Shown: piece by piece, positions 1 through 5,894 of the stretch
How the letters are laid out: each line of letters opens with the position of its first letter
Numbering within the stretch: the stretch's first letter is position 1
Origin: Acidimicrobiia bacterium
GTDB lineage: Bacteria > Actinomycetota > Acidimicrobiia > Spongiisociales > ZC4RG35
Length of the DNA stretch: 5,894 nucleotides
Direction: 5' to 3'
Assembly: GCA_003230435.1 (NCBI GenBank)
Contig: QIDW01000466.1
Coordinates: forward strand, 1-5,894
The notes under the pieces: generated by a model
What the model was told of the DNA's origin: nothing
Databases searched by the model: none
Seen by the model: the letters and a program-made list of their open reading frames with translations, nothing else
Program-made: the position numbers and the translations under genes

Positions 1-681
1 CAGACCCTCGTATGTCCCCAACGCGTCGTCACGCATGACCTTGCCCTCATCGAGGGCAACCACACGTCGCTGCATGGCGTCGACAATGGCGTGATCGTGT
101 GTTGCCATCACGACCGTCGTACCGGTACGGTTGATTCGGTCGAGCAGTCTCATGATCCCCACCGATGTCTTGGGATCGAGGTTTCCGGTCGGCTCGTCGC
201 AGAGCATTATTGGGGGTCGGTTCACGAACGCTCGTGCCACCGAGACTCGCTGTTGCTCCCCACCGGACAACTGGCGTGGATACCGCTCCGCCTTGTCTGC
301 GAGCCCTACGAGTTCGAGCACCTGGGCCACCTGAGGAGCGATCACAGACCTCGGACGGCCAAGGACCTCGAGAGCGAAGCCCACGTTCTCAGCAACGGTC
401 TTATTGGGGAGAAGCTTGTAGTCCTGGAAGACCGTTCCGACGGATCGGCGTAGATAGGGAATCTTCCACTTCGGCAGTGTCGTGATGTCTTTGCCTGCAA
501 CCCAGACTTTCCCGCGGGTGACCGGCTCATCGCGCAGCAAGAGTCTGATCAGCGTTGACTTGCCCGAGCCTGAGGGGCCCACGAGAAACAGGAACTCCCC
601 CTTCTGGATATCGAGGGAGACGTCGTTGGCGGCAATCGTGCCGCCTTCGTAGACCTTCGTGACGTTTTCGAGTCGGATCAT
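1..681 (-). CDS. ftsE: Cell division ATP-binding protein FtsE (3' end cut by window edge)
   Basis: This is the ATPase subunit of the FtsEX complex, a type VII ABC system at the divisome. It sits on the cytoplasmic face with membrane partner FtsX and activates septal peptidoglycan hydrolases rather than moving a substrate. I translated 227 codons from the ATG at 681 down to base 1 with no stop, so only a few C-terminal residues are missing (family length about 220-230). All ABC motifs are present: Walker A GPSGSGKST (35-43), Q-loop Q86 in VFQDYKLL, signature LSGGEQQR (138-145), Walker B IMLCDEP (158-164), D-loop GNLD (166-169) and switch H195 in MATHDH. The N-terminus MIRLENVTKVY and the tract INRTGTTVVMATHDH are typical of FtsE rather than of LolD/MacB-type ATPases. 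No ATG, GTG or TTG lies in frame between the prfB stop and this ATG, which fixes the start, although no Shine-Dalgarno sequence is visible. Being downstream of prfB agrees with the common prfB-ftsE-ftsX order; ftsX should follow outside the window. Confidence 0.96.
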   Translation of the reverse strand, partial: MIRLENVTKVYEGGTIAANDVSLDIQKGEFLFLVGPSGSGKSTLIRLLLRDEPVTRGKVWVAGKDITTLPKWKIPYLRRSVGTVFQDYKLLPNKTVAENVGFALEVLGRPRSVIAPQVAQVLELVGLADKAERYPRQLSGGEQQRVSVARAFVNRPPIMLCDEPTGNLDPKTSVGIMRLLDRINRTGTTVVMATHDHAIVDAMQRRVVALDEGKVMRDDALGTYEGL

Positions 682-756
682 TCGAACAGTGGGGGAGTCT
701 CGCAGGAATGTGTTAATTGGCTGCGGATAGAGAAAACCGTAATGGTGAGACCAAAA

Positions 757-1884
757 CTAGTTGGAATCACCCTGCGCCTCATGCTCAGCCCTCCGATGAC
801 GCAGATAGGCCTCAACAAAGCCCTGAAGGTCGCCGTCCAGAACACCCTGTACGTTTCCCACTTCGTGGTCTGTCCTCAGGTCCTTGACCATCTGATAGGG
901 CTGGAGGACATAGCTCCTCACCTGACGACCCCAGGCGGCCTCACCCTTTTCGCCCCGGATCTCATTGAGGTGAGCCTGACGCTCGAAACGGGCACGCTCG
1001 GCGAGACGCGCCTTGAGCATCGCCATGGCCCTCGCCTTGTTCTGGAGTTGCGATCGCTCGTTCTGGCATTGCACAACGATCCCGGAGGGAAGGTGGGTGA
1101 TTCGTACTGCACTGTCGGTCGTGTTGACGTGCTGACCACCGGCACCTTGAGAACGGTAGGTATCAATCCGAAGATCCTCCTCATTTACCTCGACGTCAGC
1201 CTGATCGCCGAGATCAGGCACCACGTCCACACCGGCAAAGCTGGTATGACGCCGGGCGTTGGCATCGAACGGGCTGATCCGCACAAGCCGGTGCACCCCC
1301 CGCTCCGACTCGAGAATGCCATAAGCGCGATCACCTTTGACCGTGAATGTCGCTGACTTGATTCCAGCCTCGTCACCCTCTGTGACCTCTTCGACAGTCA
1401 CCGAGAATCCGGAGTCACTGAGAAAACGTTGGTACATCCGCGCCATCATTTCGGCCCAATCCTGGGCATCGACTCCCCCTGCGCCGGCGTGAACGCTGAG
1501 AATGGCGTCTGCCTCGTCGTACTCGTCAAAAAACAGCGACTCGAGCTCGAGGTCATCGAGGGACGAACCTGACTCCTCGAGGAGATCGACGGCTTCGTCC
1601 CGCGACTCCTTGTCGTCGACCTCGGCTGCCAGTTCCAACAGAACCTCGGCGTCATCTATCTGCGATGCAAGACCATCGACCTTCTCGAACAGCGCCTCGT
1701 AACGGGCGAGCCGTTGACTGACTACCCGTGCTTCGTCGGGGTCGTCCCAGAGGTCGGGAGATGAGACCTTCTCACGGAGCTGCGTGAGGTCTGCGGCCTT
1801 GCCCTCGAGGTCGAGAAACAAACGAGCATCATCAAGACGCTTTCGCAGCCCCGCGACCGCCGCCTGAGGATCGTTGATCTCCAC
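757..1884 (-). CDS. prfB: Peptide chain release factor 2 (RF2), GTG start, no programmed frameshift
   Basis: This is class I release factor 2, which reads UGA and UAA in the ribosomal A site and triggers peptidyl-tRNA hydrolysis. From GTG at 1884 it is 375 aa, near the usual 365-375. The codon-recognition tripeptide SPF (204-206, in VRISPFDANARRHTSF) marks it as RF2, since RF1 has PxT. The catalytic GGQ is at 249-251 in QGAGGQHVN, with Q251 the usual N5-methylation target, and is followed by TTDSAVRITH and a C-terminal YVLQPYQMVKDLRT block. The N-terminal helical domain 1 covers about 1-110. The GTG gives MEINDPQAAVAGLRKRL, an RF2-like beginning. The open frame continues upstream to an ATG at 2076, but that stretch is antisense-quality Arg/Ser-rich sequence inside secA. 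No SD precedes the GTG, which starts 7 nt after the secA stop, so translation is probably coupled to secA. Many RF2 genes need a +1 shift at CTT TGA C near codon 25; here the matching stretch (codons 21-28, RLFLDLEG, about 1801-1824) is in frame. The gene ends in TAG. Confidence 0.96.
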   Translation of the reverse strand: MEINDPQAAVAGLRKRLDDARLFLDLEGKAADLTQLREKVSSPDLWDDPDEARVVSQRLARYEALFEKVDGLASQIDDAEVLLELAAEVDDKESRDEAVDLLEESGSSLDDLELESLFFDEYDEADAILSVHAGAGGVDAQDWAEMMARMYQRFLSDSGFSVTVEEVTEGDEAGIKSATFTVKGDRAYGILESERGVHRLVRISPFDANARRHTSFAGVDVVPDLGDQADVEVNEEDLRIDTYRSQGAGGQHVNTTDSAVRITHLPSGIVVQCQNERSQLQNKARAMAMLKARLAERARFERQAHLNEIRGEKGEAAWGRQVRSYVLQPYQMVKDLRTDHEVGNVQGVLDGDLQGFVEAYLRHRRAEHEAQGDSN

Positions 1885-1891
1885 GGCAGAG

Positions 1892-4507
1892 CTAAACCGC
1901 GCCGTGACAGCGTTTGTACTTCTTGCCGCTTCCACACGGACAGGGATCGTTGCGCCCGATCTTCTCGGAAGTGACCGGCTTTCTCGAAGCTGTGCTGCCG
2001 GCAGGCGCGGCCTGCACTCGCTGCGGCGCTGTCTTCGGCTGTGCCAGCTCGACGTGATAGACGTATCTGACGGCATCCCTCTTCACGGAATCGACGGCGT
2101 CGGCAAACAGGTCAAACCCCTCACGCTGATACTCCGTGAGCGGGTCACGCTGGCCCATCGCACGAAGTCCGATACCGGCCCGGAGGTAGTCCATCTCGGA
2201 TAGGTGCTCCCGCCATTTGTTGTCGATGACTGACAGCATCACCGATTTTTCTACGCGGGTCATGACGTCGGCTCCCAGCTCGTCTTCTCGCGCCTGATAG
2301 GCCTCCAGCGCCTCGTCCTCGACAAAATCGATGACATCGTCAATGTCATAGGAATCGTCGAATTTCGACTCGTCGATCTTGGTGGGGTAGAACTGATCCA
2401 GCTCTCTTCGCAAAGCGTCCCAATCCCACTCGGCCTTCGGGATATCAGGTGAGAACTCAAACTCGACTATCGCGGTCATGACATCGATGATCCAATCACC
2501 GATCAGGTCGTCTCCAGCTGTGTCTTCGAGGATCGCGCGCCGCCACTCGTATATGACCTCGCGCTGGTGATTCATCACCTCGTCGTATTTGAGGACGTTC
2601 TTGCGTATCTCGAAGTTCTGAGATTCGACCTGGCGTTGGGCCCTCTCGATCGATTTGGAAACCATCTTCGCCTCGATCGGCTGGTCGTCTGGGATCTTCA
2701 ACCTCTCCATGATGCTCGACACCCACTCACCCTGGAAGCGACGCATCAGGTCGTCTTCCAGTGAGAGATAGAACCGGCTTTCCCCGGGATCGCCCTGACG
2801 TCCGGACCGGCCCCTCAGCTGGTTGTCGATCCTCCTTGACTCATGTCGCTCGGTTCCGACTACGTACAAACCTCCGGCGTCAATGACTGCCTGTTTGTCG
2901 GGTTCGATCTGATGTGCAAACTCCTCGGTCAGCTTTTCCTCGAGCTCGGCGTAAGAAGGGTCATCCATAGCGATGCCGCGTCGCTTCAGCTCGACACGAG
3001 CCATGCCCTCGGGGTTTCCGCCCAGCATGATGTCGACACCGCGACCGGCCATGTTGGTAGCCACAGTTACCGCGCTCGGCCTGCCCGCCTGGGCGATGAT
3101 CTCGGCCTCTCGAGTGTGGTGTTTCGCGTTGAGGACCTCGTGCTTGACTCCGGTTTTGGTCAAAGCCTTCGACAACAGCTCAGACCTCTCAATCGAGATC
3201 GTCCCCAGGAGCACGGGTTGACCCTTGTCGTATCGAGCTTTCACGTCGTCGACAACGGCGCCGAATTTTCCGGCCTCTGACTTGTATACGAGATCACCTT
3301 CGTCGGCCCGCGCTACCGGCTGGTTGGTCGGGATGGCCAGGACCTCGAGACCGTAGATCGATGCAAGCTCGGCAGCCTCCGTCTCGGCCGTACCGGTCAT
3401 GCCGGCGAGCTTTTCATAGAGCCTGAAGTAGTTCTGAAGAGTGATCGTGGCCAACGTCTGGTTCTCTTCCTTGATCGTGACCCCCTCCTTGGCCTCGATT
3501 CCCTGGTGCAGGCCTTCGGAATAACGACGACCCTCAAGGACACGACCGGTGAACTCGTCAACGATCTTCACCTCGCCATGATCGACCAGATAGTCGACGT
3601 CGTTCTTGTAAAGGGCCTCAGCCTTCAGCGCTGTCTCGAGGTGATGAACGAAGTCGACGGCGGCGTGGTCATAAAGATTCTCTATTCCAAGAATCTGCTC
3701 GACTCGATCCACACCCTCATCGGTGGTGAGCACCTGGCGCTTCTTCTCGTCTACTTCGTAATGAATACCATCTTGGAGGCGACGAACGAGCTTGGCGAAG
3801 TCCTTGTACCACCTGGCGCTATCGGAAAGCTTGCCCGAGATGATCAGGGGGGTTCTTGCCTCGTCGATCAGGATCGAGTCGACCTCATCGACGATGGCGT
3901 AGCGATAGCCATGATGGACCCGGTTCTCGGAGGCCATGGCCATGTTGTCGCGCAGGTAGTCAAACCCAAACTCGTTGTTGGTTCCGTACGTGATGTCTGA
4001 GTCGTACGCCGGGTGGCGTAGTTCGGTGGGCATATTGTTCTGGATGAGGCCGACAGTCATACCCAGGAAGCGATAGACATGGCCCATCCATTCGGCGTCA
4101 CGACTGGCCAGGTAATCGTTGACGGTGACCATGTGGACACCGTTTCCACTAAGGGCGTTGAGGTAGGCCGGCATAGTGGACACGAGTGTCTTGCCCTCAC
4201 CCGTCTTCATCTCTGCGACCATCCCACGATGAAGGGTGGCGGCTCCGATCACTTGCACGTCGTAGTGCCGTTGTCCGAGCACTCGTTTTGCAGCCTCACG
4301 AACAACAGCAAAGGCCTCGACCTGAAGGTCATCGAGGCTGGCGCCGTTGGTTACGCGGTCCTTGAATTCAATTGTCTTGGCGGCGAGTTCTTCGTCACTC
4401 AATGACTCGAACTGCAGTTCGATGTCATTGACAGCGGCAGCGACCCTCTGAAATTCCTTGAGGGTTTTGCCTTCGCCGACGCGAAGAACCTTCTGAAGAA
4501 TGGGCAT
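1892..4507 (-). CDS. secA: Preprotein translocase ATPase SecA, with C-terminal SEC-C zinc motif
   Basis: SecA is the motor of the Sec pathway. It binds preproteins and drives them through SecYEG by ATP hydrolysis, moving between cytosol and inner membrane face. From ATG at 4507 it is 871 aa (E. coli SecA is 901). NBD1 carries Walker A MKTGEGKT (100-107) and the DEAD-like Walker B DEVD (207-210). The preprotein cross-linking region is inserted at roughly 220-370. NBD2 contains NMAGRGVDIMLGG (485-497) and the arginine-finger region QLRGRSGRQGDPGESRF (563-579). The helical scaffold/wing region includes LKYDEVMNHQR (639-649) and WREHLSEMDYLRAGIGLR (765-782). An Ala/Pro-rich linker (about 822-848) leads to the zinc-binding SEC-C tail CPCGSGKKYKRCHG, with C856, C858, C867 and H868. 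The chosen start gives the family-like MPILQKVLRVGE and has AGGGGG just upstream. An in-frame ATG at 4588 would add 27 residues, but those use rare codons (TTA, CTA, GTA) and cross a perfect hairpin, so it is less likely. The gene ends in TAG, 7 nt before prfB. Confidence 0.97.
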   Translation of the reverse strand: MPILQKVLRVGEGKTLKEFQRVAAAVNDIELQFESLSDEELAAKTIEFKDRVTNGASLDDLQVEAFAVVREAAKRVLGQRHYDVQVIGAATLHRGMVAEMKTGEGKTLVSTMPAYLNALSGNGVHMVTVNDYLASRDAEWMGHVYRFLGMTVGLIQNNMPTELRHPAYDSDITYGTNNEFGFDYLRDNMAMASENRVHHGYRYAIVDEVDSILIDEARTPLIISGKLSDSARWYKDFAKLVRRLQDGIHYEVDEKKRQVLTTDEGVDRVEQILGIENLYDHAAVDFVHHLETALKAEALYKNDVDYLVDHGEVKIVDEFTGRVLEGRRYSEGLHQGIEAKEGVTIKEENQTLATITLQNYFRLYEKLAGMTGTAETEAAELASIYGLEVLAIPTNQPVARADEGDLVYKSEAGKFGAVVDDVKARYDKGQPVLLGTISIERSELLSKALTKTGVKHEVLNAKHHTREAEIIAQAGRPSAVTVATNMAGRGVDIMLGGNPEGMARVELKRRGIAMDDPSYAELEEKLTEEFAHQIEPDKQAVIDAGGLYVVGTERHESRRIDNQLRGRSGRQGDPGESRFYLSLEDDLMRRFQGEWVSSIMERLKIPDDQPIEAKMVSKSIERAQRQVESQNFEIRKNVLKYDEVMNHQREVIYEWRRAILEDTAGDDLIGDWIIDVMTAIVEFEFSPDIPKAEWDWDALRRELDQFYPTKIDESKFDDSYDIDDVIDFVEDEALEAYQAREDELGADVMTRVEKSVMLSVIDNKWREHLSEMDYLRAGIGLRAMGQRDPLTEYQREGFDLFADAVDSVKRDAVRYVYHVELAQPKTAPQRVQAAPAGSTASRKPVTSEKIGRNDPCPCGSGKKYKRCHGAV

Positions 4508-4511
4508 TAGA

Positions 4512-4517
4512 CCCCCT
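4512..4517 (-). promoter_or_regulatory. Shine-Dalgarno sequence of secA
   Basis: On the minus strand the bases just before the preferred secA ATG read AGGGGGTCTAATG. The AGGGGG block is a purine-rich anti-16S match placed 4 nt before the ATG, a little closer than ideal. It is the reason to prefer the 4507 start over the upstream in-frame ATG at 4588. This is a sequence match only; initiation here is inferred. Confidence 0.6.
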
Positions 4518-4560
4518 AATCCTACCGATAGCGCCGATTTGGCCCACTTCGGGTCGCCAA

Positions 4561-4582
4561 CTTGCTCGCCCCGGCGAGCAAG
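4561..4582 (-). repeat. Perfect 10-bp inverted repeat (RNA hairpin) between response regulator and secA
   Basis: The arms CTTGCTCGCC and GGCGAGCAAG are exact reverse complements separated by two bases. In RNA this would fold as a 9-bp GC-rich stem with a 4-nt loop. It begins 2 nt after the response-regulator TGA and ends 53 nt before the preferred secA ATG, inside the 77-nt leader. On the transcribed strand the stem is followed by TTGGCGACCC, with no run of U, so it does not look like an efficient intrinsic terminator. Possible roles are partial termination or attenuation, 3'-end protection of the upstream message, blocking initiation at the 4588 ATG, or a protein-binding site. The inverted repeat is certain; its function is unknown. 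Confidence 0.6.
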
Positions 4583-4584
4583 CG

Positions 4585-5235
4585 TCATCGGACCTCTATG
4601 AGTCCCTCACGATGAGCCCAGTTAACCGCCTCGAACCTTGACTTCATTCCCAGCTTGTCCAGGATGTTGCGAACGTGGTTGCGGACTGTGTTCTCTGAGA
4701 TATAAAGCTGATCGGCGATTTCCCTCGACGTGTTGCCCACCCCTACGAGTGTCAGGATCTCCAACTCCCGGCCGGTGAGTTCCGGTTGCCGGGCCGAAGC
4801 GGAGCCGTGATGACGAAGAAGATCACGTAACGAGGAGAAGAGCTTGCCACCCATTGCCGGTGACACCGCGGCACCACCTTCGAGCACGTCGTTCATGGCG
4901 TCGACGAGTCGCGGAAGTGGTGTGTCCTTTGTCAGATAGCCCGACGCTCCAGCTTTGACGGCTGCAAGGAGATCCTCGGCGGATTCGCTTGCCGTGAGCA
5001 AGACCACACGCGTCGTCGGGCTGGCCTTGATCATGGCGCCCACGACTTCGAGTCCTGACATACCCGGCATGAGAAGGTCGAGCATCACGAGGTCGGGTTC
5101 GAATTCTCGCGTCAGGTCGATACCTTTCATTGCATCTGCGGCGACCCCGACAACATCGAAACCCTCCTGGACGAAGGCAGCCCTCAGTGCTTCGCGAAAA
5201 AGCTCGGCGTCGTCAACTACAAGAACTGATGCCAT
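4585..5235 (-). CDS. NarL/FixJ-family response regulator (receiver + LuxR-type HTH)
   Basis: This is a two-component output protein: phosphorylation of an N-terminal receiver by a sensor kinase controls DNA binding by a C-terminal helix-turn-helix. At 216 aa it has the usual length. The receiver spans about 1-118, with acidic pocket D8/D9 in VLVVDDAELF, phospho-acceptor D53 in VMLDLLMPGMSG, conserved T81 in VVLLTAS and K103 in YLTKDTP, so it should be phosphorylatable. A linker (about 120-150) leads to the GerE/LuxR domain from LTGRELEILTLV (153-164) through TSREIADQLYISENTVRNH, with the recognition helix about 180-197. The ATG at 5235 lies 9 nt after the comF stop, and AGAGGT lies 11 nt before the ATG, overlapping that stop. 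The TGA overlaps an ATG of the secA frame (ATGA). No histidine kinase is in the window, so partner, signal and target genes are unknown. Many related clusters carry hpf at this position. Family assignment is secure; no specific gene name can be given. Confidence 0.94.
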   Translation of the reverse strand: MASVLVVDDAELFREALRAAFVQEGFDVVGVAADAMKGIDLTREFEPDLVMLDLLMPGMSGLEVVGAMIKASPTTRVVLLTASESAEDLLAAVKAGASGYLTKDTPLPRLVDAMNDVLEGGAAVSPAMGGKLFSSLRDLLRHHGSASARQPELTGRELEILTLVGVGNTSREIADQLYISENTVRNHVRNILDKLGMKSRFEAVNWAHREGLIEVR

Positions 5236-5244
5236 GGGTCGGGG

Positions 5245-5894
5245 CTACCTCTGCTGGGTGGACATGCGCACTGGGCTCCGCTTCCGGGAGGCGGAGACTA
5301 GTGGTGTGGGCACTACTGGGACTGCATTGGCGGCGACGGCAGCACGGACACGATTCTCGCCGATCGACGCGATTGCCGACACCAGCGTGGCACCGGTGGT
5401 CACTACATCATCCACAACCAGGACCGGCCCTTTGGGAACCCTGCGCAGCCTGAAGCCGGTGACGACGCGGCTGTGATCACCCCCGGCACGTCGCTGCTTG
5501 TGCAACGGCGGTTGGAGAAGGGGCAGGACCGGCACCCCGAGATGGCGAGCTAGACGGTCCGCGAGGGCACGGGCCGGATCGACGCCATAACGGACCCGTC
5601 TCGTCAGAGCCCGAGGTACTGGAACAAGGGGAAGCGGAGGCAAACGTTCTGCCAGCATCGACGCCGCTAGGTCGGCGTACCCGGTCATACCTCGATACTT
5701 GAAGTGATGAACCAGGGTTTTTGCGGGACCTGAGTGTTCGAAGGCGGCAACGAGGCGAACTCCCCCGGGGAGCAGGCGGTCGGGCGCCAAACGGAGTTGG
5801 CACCGACACTCAGCGCATAGGAGGTGACCGGAATGGAAACGGTGACATGCCTGACAAAACATGTCGAGAAGCCTATTGCCGGCCTCCGACAGAA
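5245..5894 (-). CDS. ComF-family protein (phosphoribosyltransferase-like), 5' end cut by window edge
   Basis: This belongs to the ComF/GntX-like group, a phosphoribosyltransferase (PRT) fold fused to an N-terminal cysteine cluster. ComFC in Bacillus and ComF in Haemophilus are needed for DNA uptake; in most other lineages the role is unproven. Counting from the ATG at 5862 (205 aa), the zinc-ribbon-like cysteines are C3, C6, C16 and C19 (plus C21). LVPVPRALTRRVRYGVDPARAL (79-100) matches the conserved VPVP...R block, and VLVVDDVVTTGATL (147-160) is the PRPP-binding loop. The frame stays open to the right edge and encodes LSEAGNRLLD just before that Met. ComF proteins usually have LLD a few residues ahead of the first Cys, so the true start is probably upstream of the window, and 5862 is only the first ATG visible. 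The gene ends in TAG 9 nt before the response regulator. The family is clear; involvement in competence here is not shown. Confidence 0.88.
   Translation of the reverse strand, partial: LSEAGNRLLDMFCQACHRFHSGHLLCAECRCQLRLAPDRLLPGGVRLVAAFEHSGPAKTLVHHFKYRGMTGYADLAASMLAERLPPLPLVPVPRALTRRVRYGVDPARALADRLARHLGVPVLPLLQPPLHKQRRAGGDHSRVVTGFRLRRVPKGPVLVVDDVVTTGATLVSAIASIGENRVRAAVAANAVPVVPTPLVSASRKRSPVRMSTQQR
5247..5252 (-). promoter_or_regulatory. Probable Shine-Dalgarno sequence of the response regulator
   Basis: The minus strand reads AGAGGTAGCCCCGACCCATG. AGAGGT is the only purine-rich anti-16S match before the ATG. It lies 11 nt upstream, slightly far, and its last base is the first base of the comF TAG stop. 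The arrangement implies that the regulator is translated from the same message as comF, possibly by ribosomes finishing comF. Confidence 0.4.

Noticed and set aside
713..742. Possible ftsE promoter (TTACGG, 18 nt, AATTAA on the minus strand)
   Set aside because: The -10 element matches the consensus at only about half its positions, so it is too weak to annotate as a promoter.
742..1356. 204-codon plus-strand open frame opposite prfB
   Set aside because: It lies fully antisense to the conserved GGQ and SPF regions of RF2, matches no family I recognise, and is explained by the GC-rich codon pattern of the real gene.
1540..1551. CTCGAGCTCGAG palindrome
   Set aside because: It is inside prfB and encodes the acidic/leucine stretch LELES; Glu-Leu codons in GC-rich genes produce such palindromes readily.
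1885..2076. Upstream extension of prfB to the ATG at 2076 (439 aa in total)
   Set aside because: It would overlap the secA zinc-motif coding region by about 60 codons; the extra residues are Arg/Ser-rich and unlike RF2, and the GTG at 1884 gives a normal RF2 length and N-terminus.
2843..4405. Several plus-strand open frames of 100-165 codons opposite secA
   Set aside because: All are antisense to highly conserved SecA motifs, have no recognisable domains, and overlap one another in different frames.
4561..4582. Hairpin before secA as an intrinsic terminator
   Set aside because: There is no U-run after the stem on the transcribed strand, and the essential secA gene follows directly with no convincing promoter, so it is recorded as an inverted repeat of unknown role.
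1..5894. A novel defence, mobile or biosynthetic system
   Set aside because: All five genes belong to well-known families in a recognised housekeeping neighbourhood; there are no transposase, recombinase, CRISPR repeat, toxin or unassigned genes.

Overview
The window carries one co-directional gene block, entirely on the minus strand. In transcription order it reads: a ComF-family phosphoribosyltransferase-like protein (5' end cut by the right edge), a NarL/FixJ-type response regulator, the preprotein translocase ATPase SecA, peptide chain release factor 2 (PrfB), and the cell-division ABC ATPase FtsE (last few codons cut by the left edge). Nothing on the plus strand is convincing as a gene. 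The plus-strand open frames are antisense shadows of these five genes.

Organism: a bacterium of moderately high GC (roughly 55-60% by eye). The order comF - x - secA - prfB - ftsE matches a neighbourhood known from Gram-positive bacteria; Bacillus has comF genes, hpf, secA, prfB, ftsE and ftsX in that order. FtsE and PrfB read closest to actinobacterial forms I remember, for example the FtsE stretch INRTGTTVVMATHDH and the PrfB stretches VNTTDSAVRITH and LQPYQMVKDLRT. PrfB also lacks the UGA frameshift site, as in Actinobacteria. SecA, however, ends in a SEC-C zinc motif, and I do not remember one in M. tuberculosis SecA1. The best guess is a non-mycobacterial, perhaps deep-branching or uncultured actinobacterial lineage such as Acidimicrobiia. 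This is inference from remembered sequences, not from a search.

Layout: comF (5245 to the right edge) is followed after 9 nt by the response regulator (4585-5235). The regulator's TGA overlaps an in-frame upstream ATG of the secA frame (ATGA). A perfect 10-bp inverted repeat lies 2 nt past that TGA, and the preferred secA start with its Shine-Dalgarno sequence lies further on, at 4507. secA (1892-4507) is followed after 7 nt by a GTG-started prfB (757-1884). A 75-nt gap then leads to ftsE (start at 681).

Together this is a housekeeping cluster: protein export (SecA), translation termination (RF2) and septal peptidoglycan remodelling (FtsE, presumably with FtsX just outside the window). A two-component output protein occupies the slot where many relatives carry the ribosome hibernation factor hpf. 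I see no mobile element, CRISPR array, tRNA or rRNA, and no evidence for an undescribed multi-gene system. The most interesting points are the regulator in the hpf position, the hairpin and two possible starts ahead of secA, and the in-frame (unshifted) prfB.
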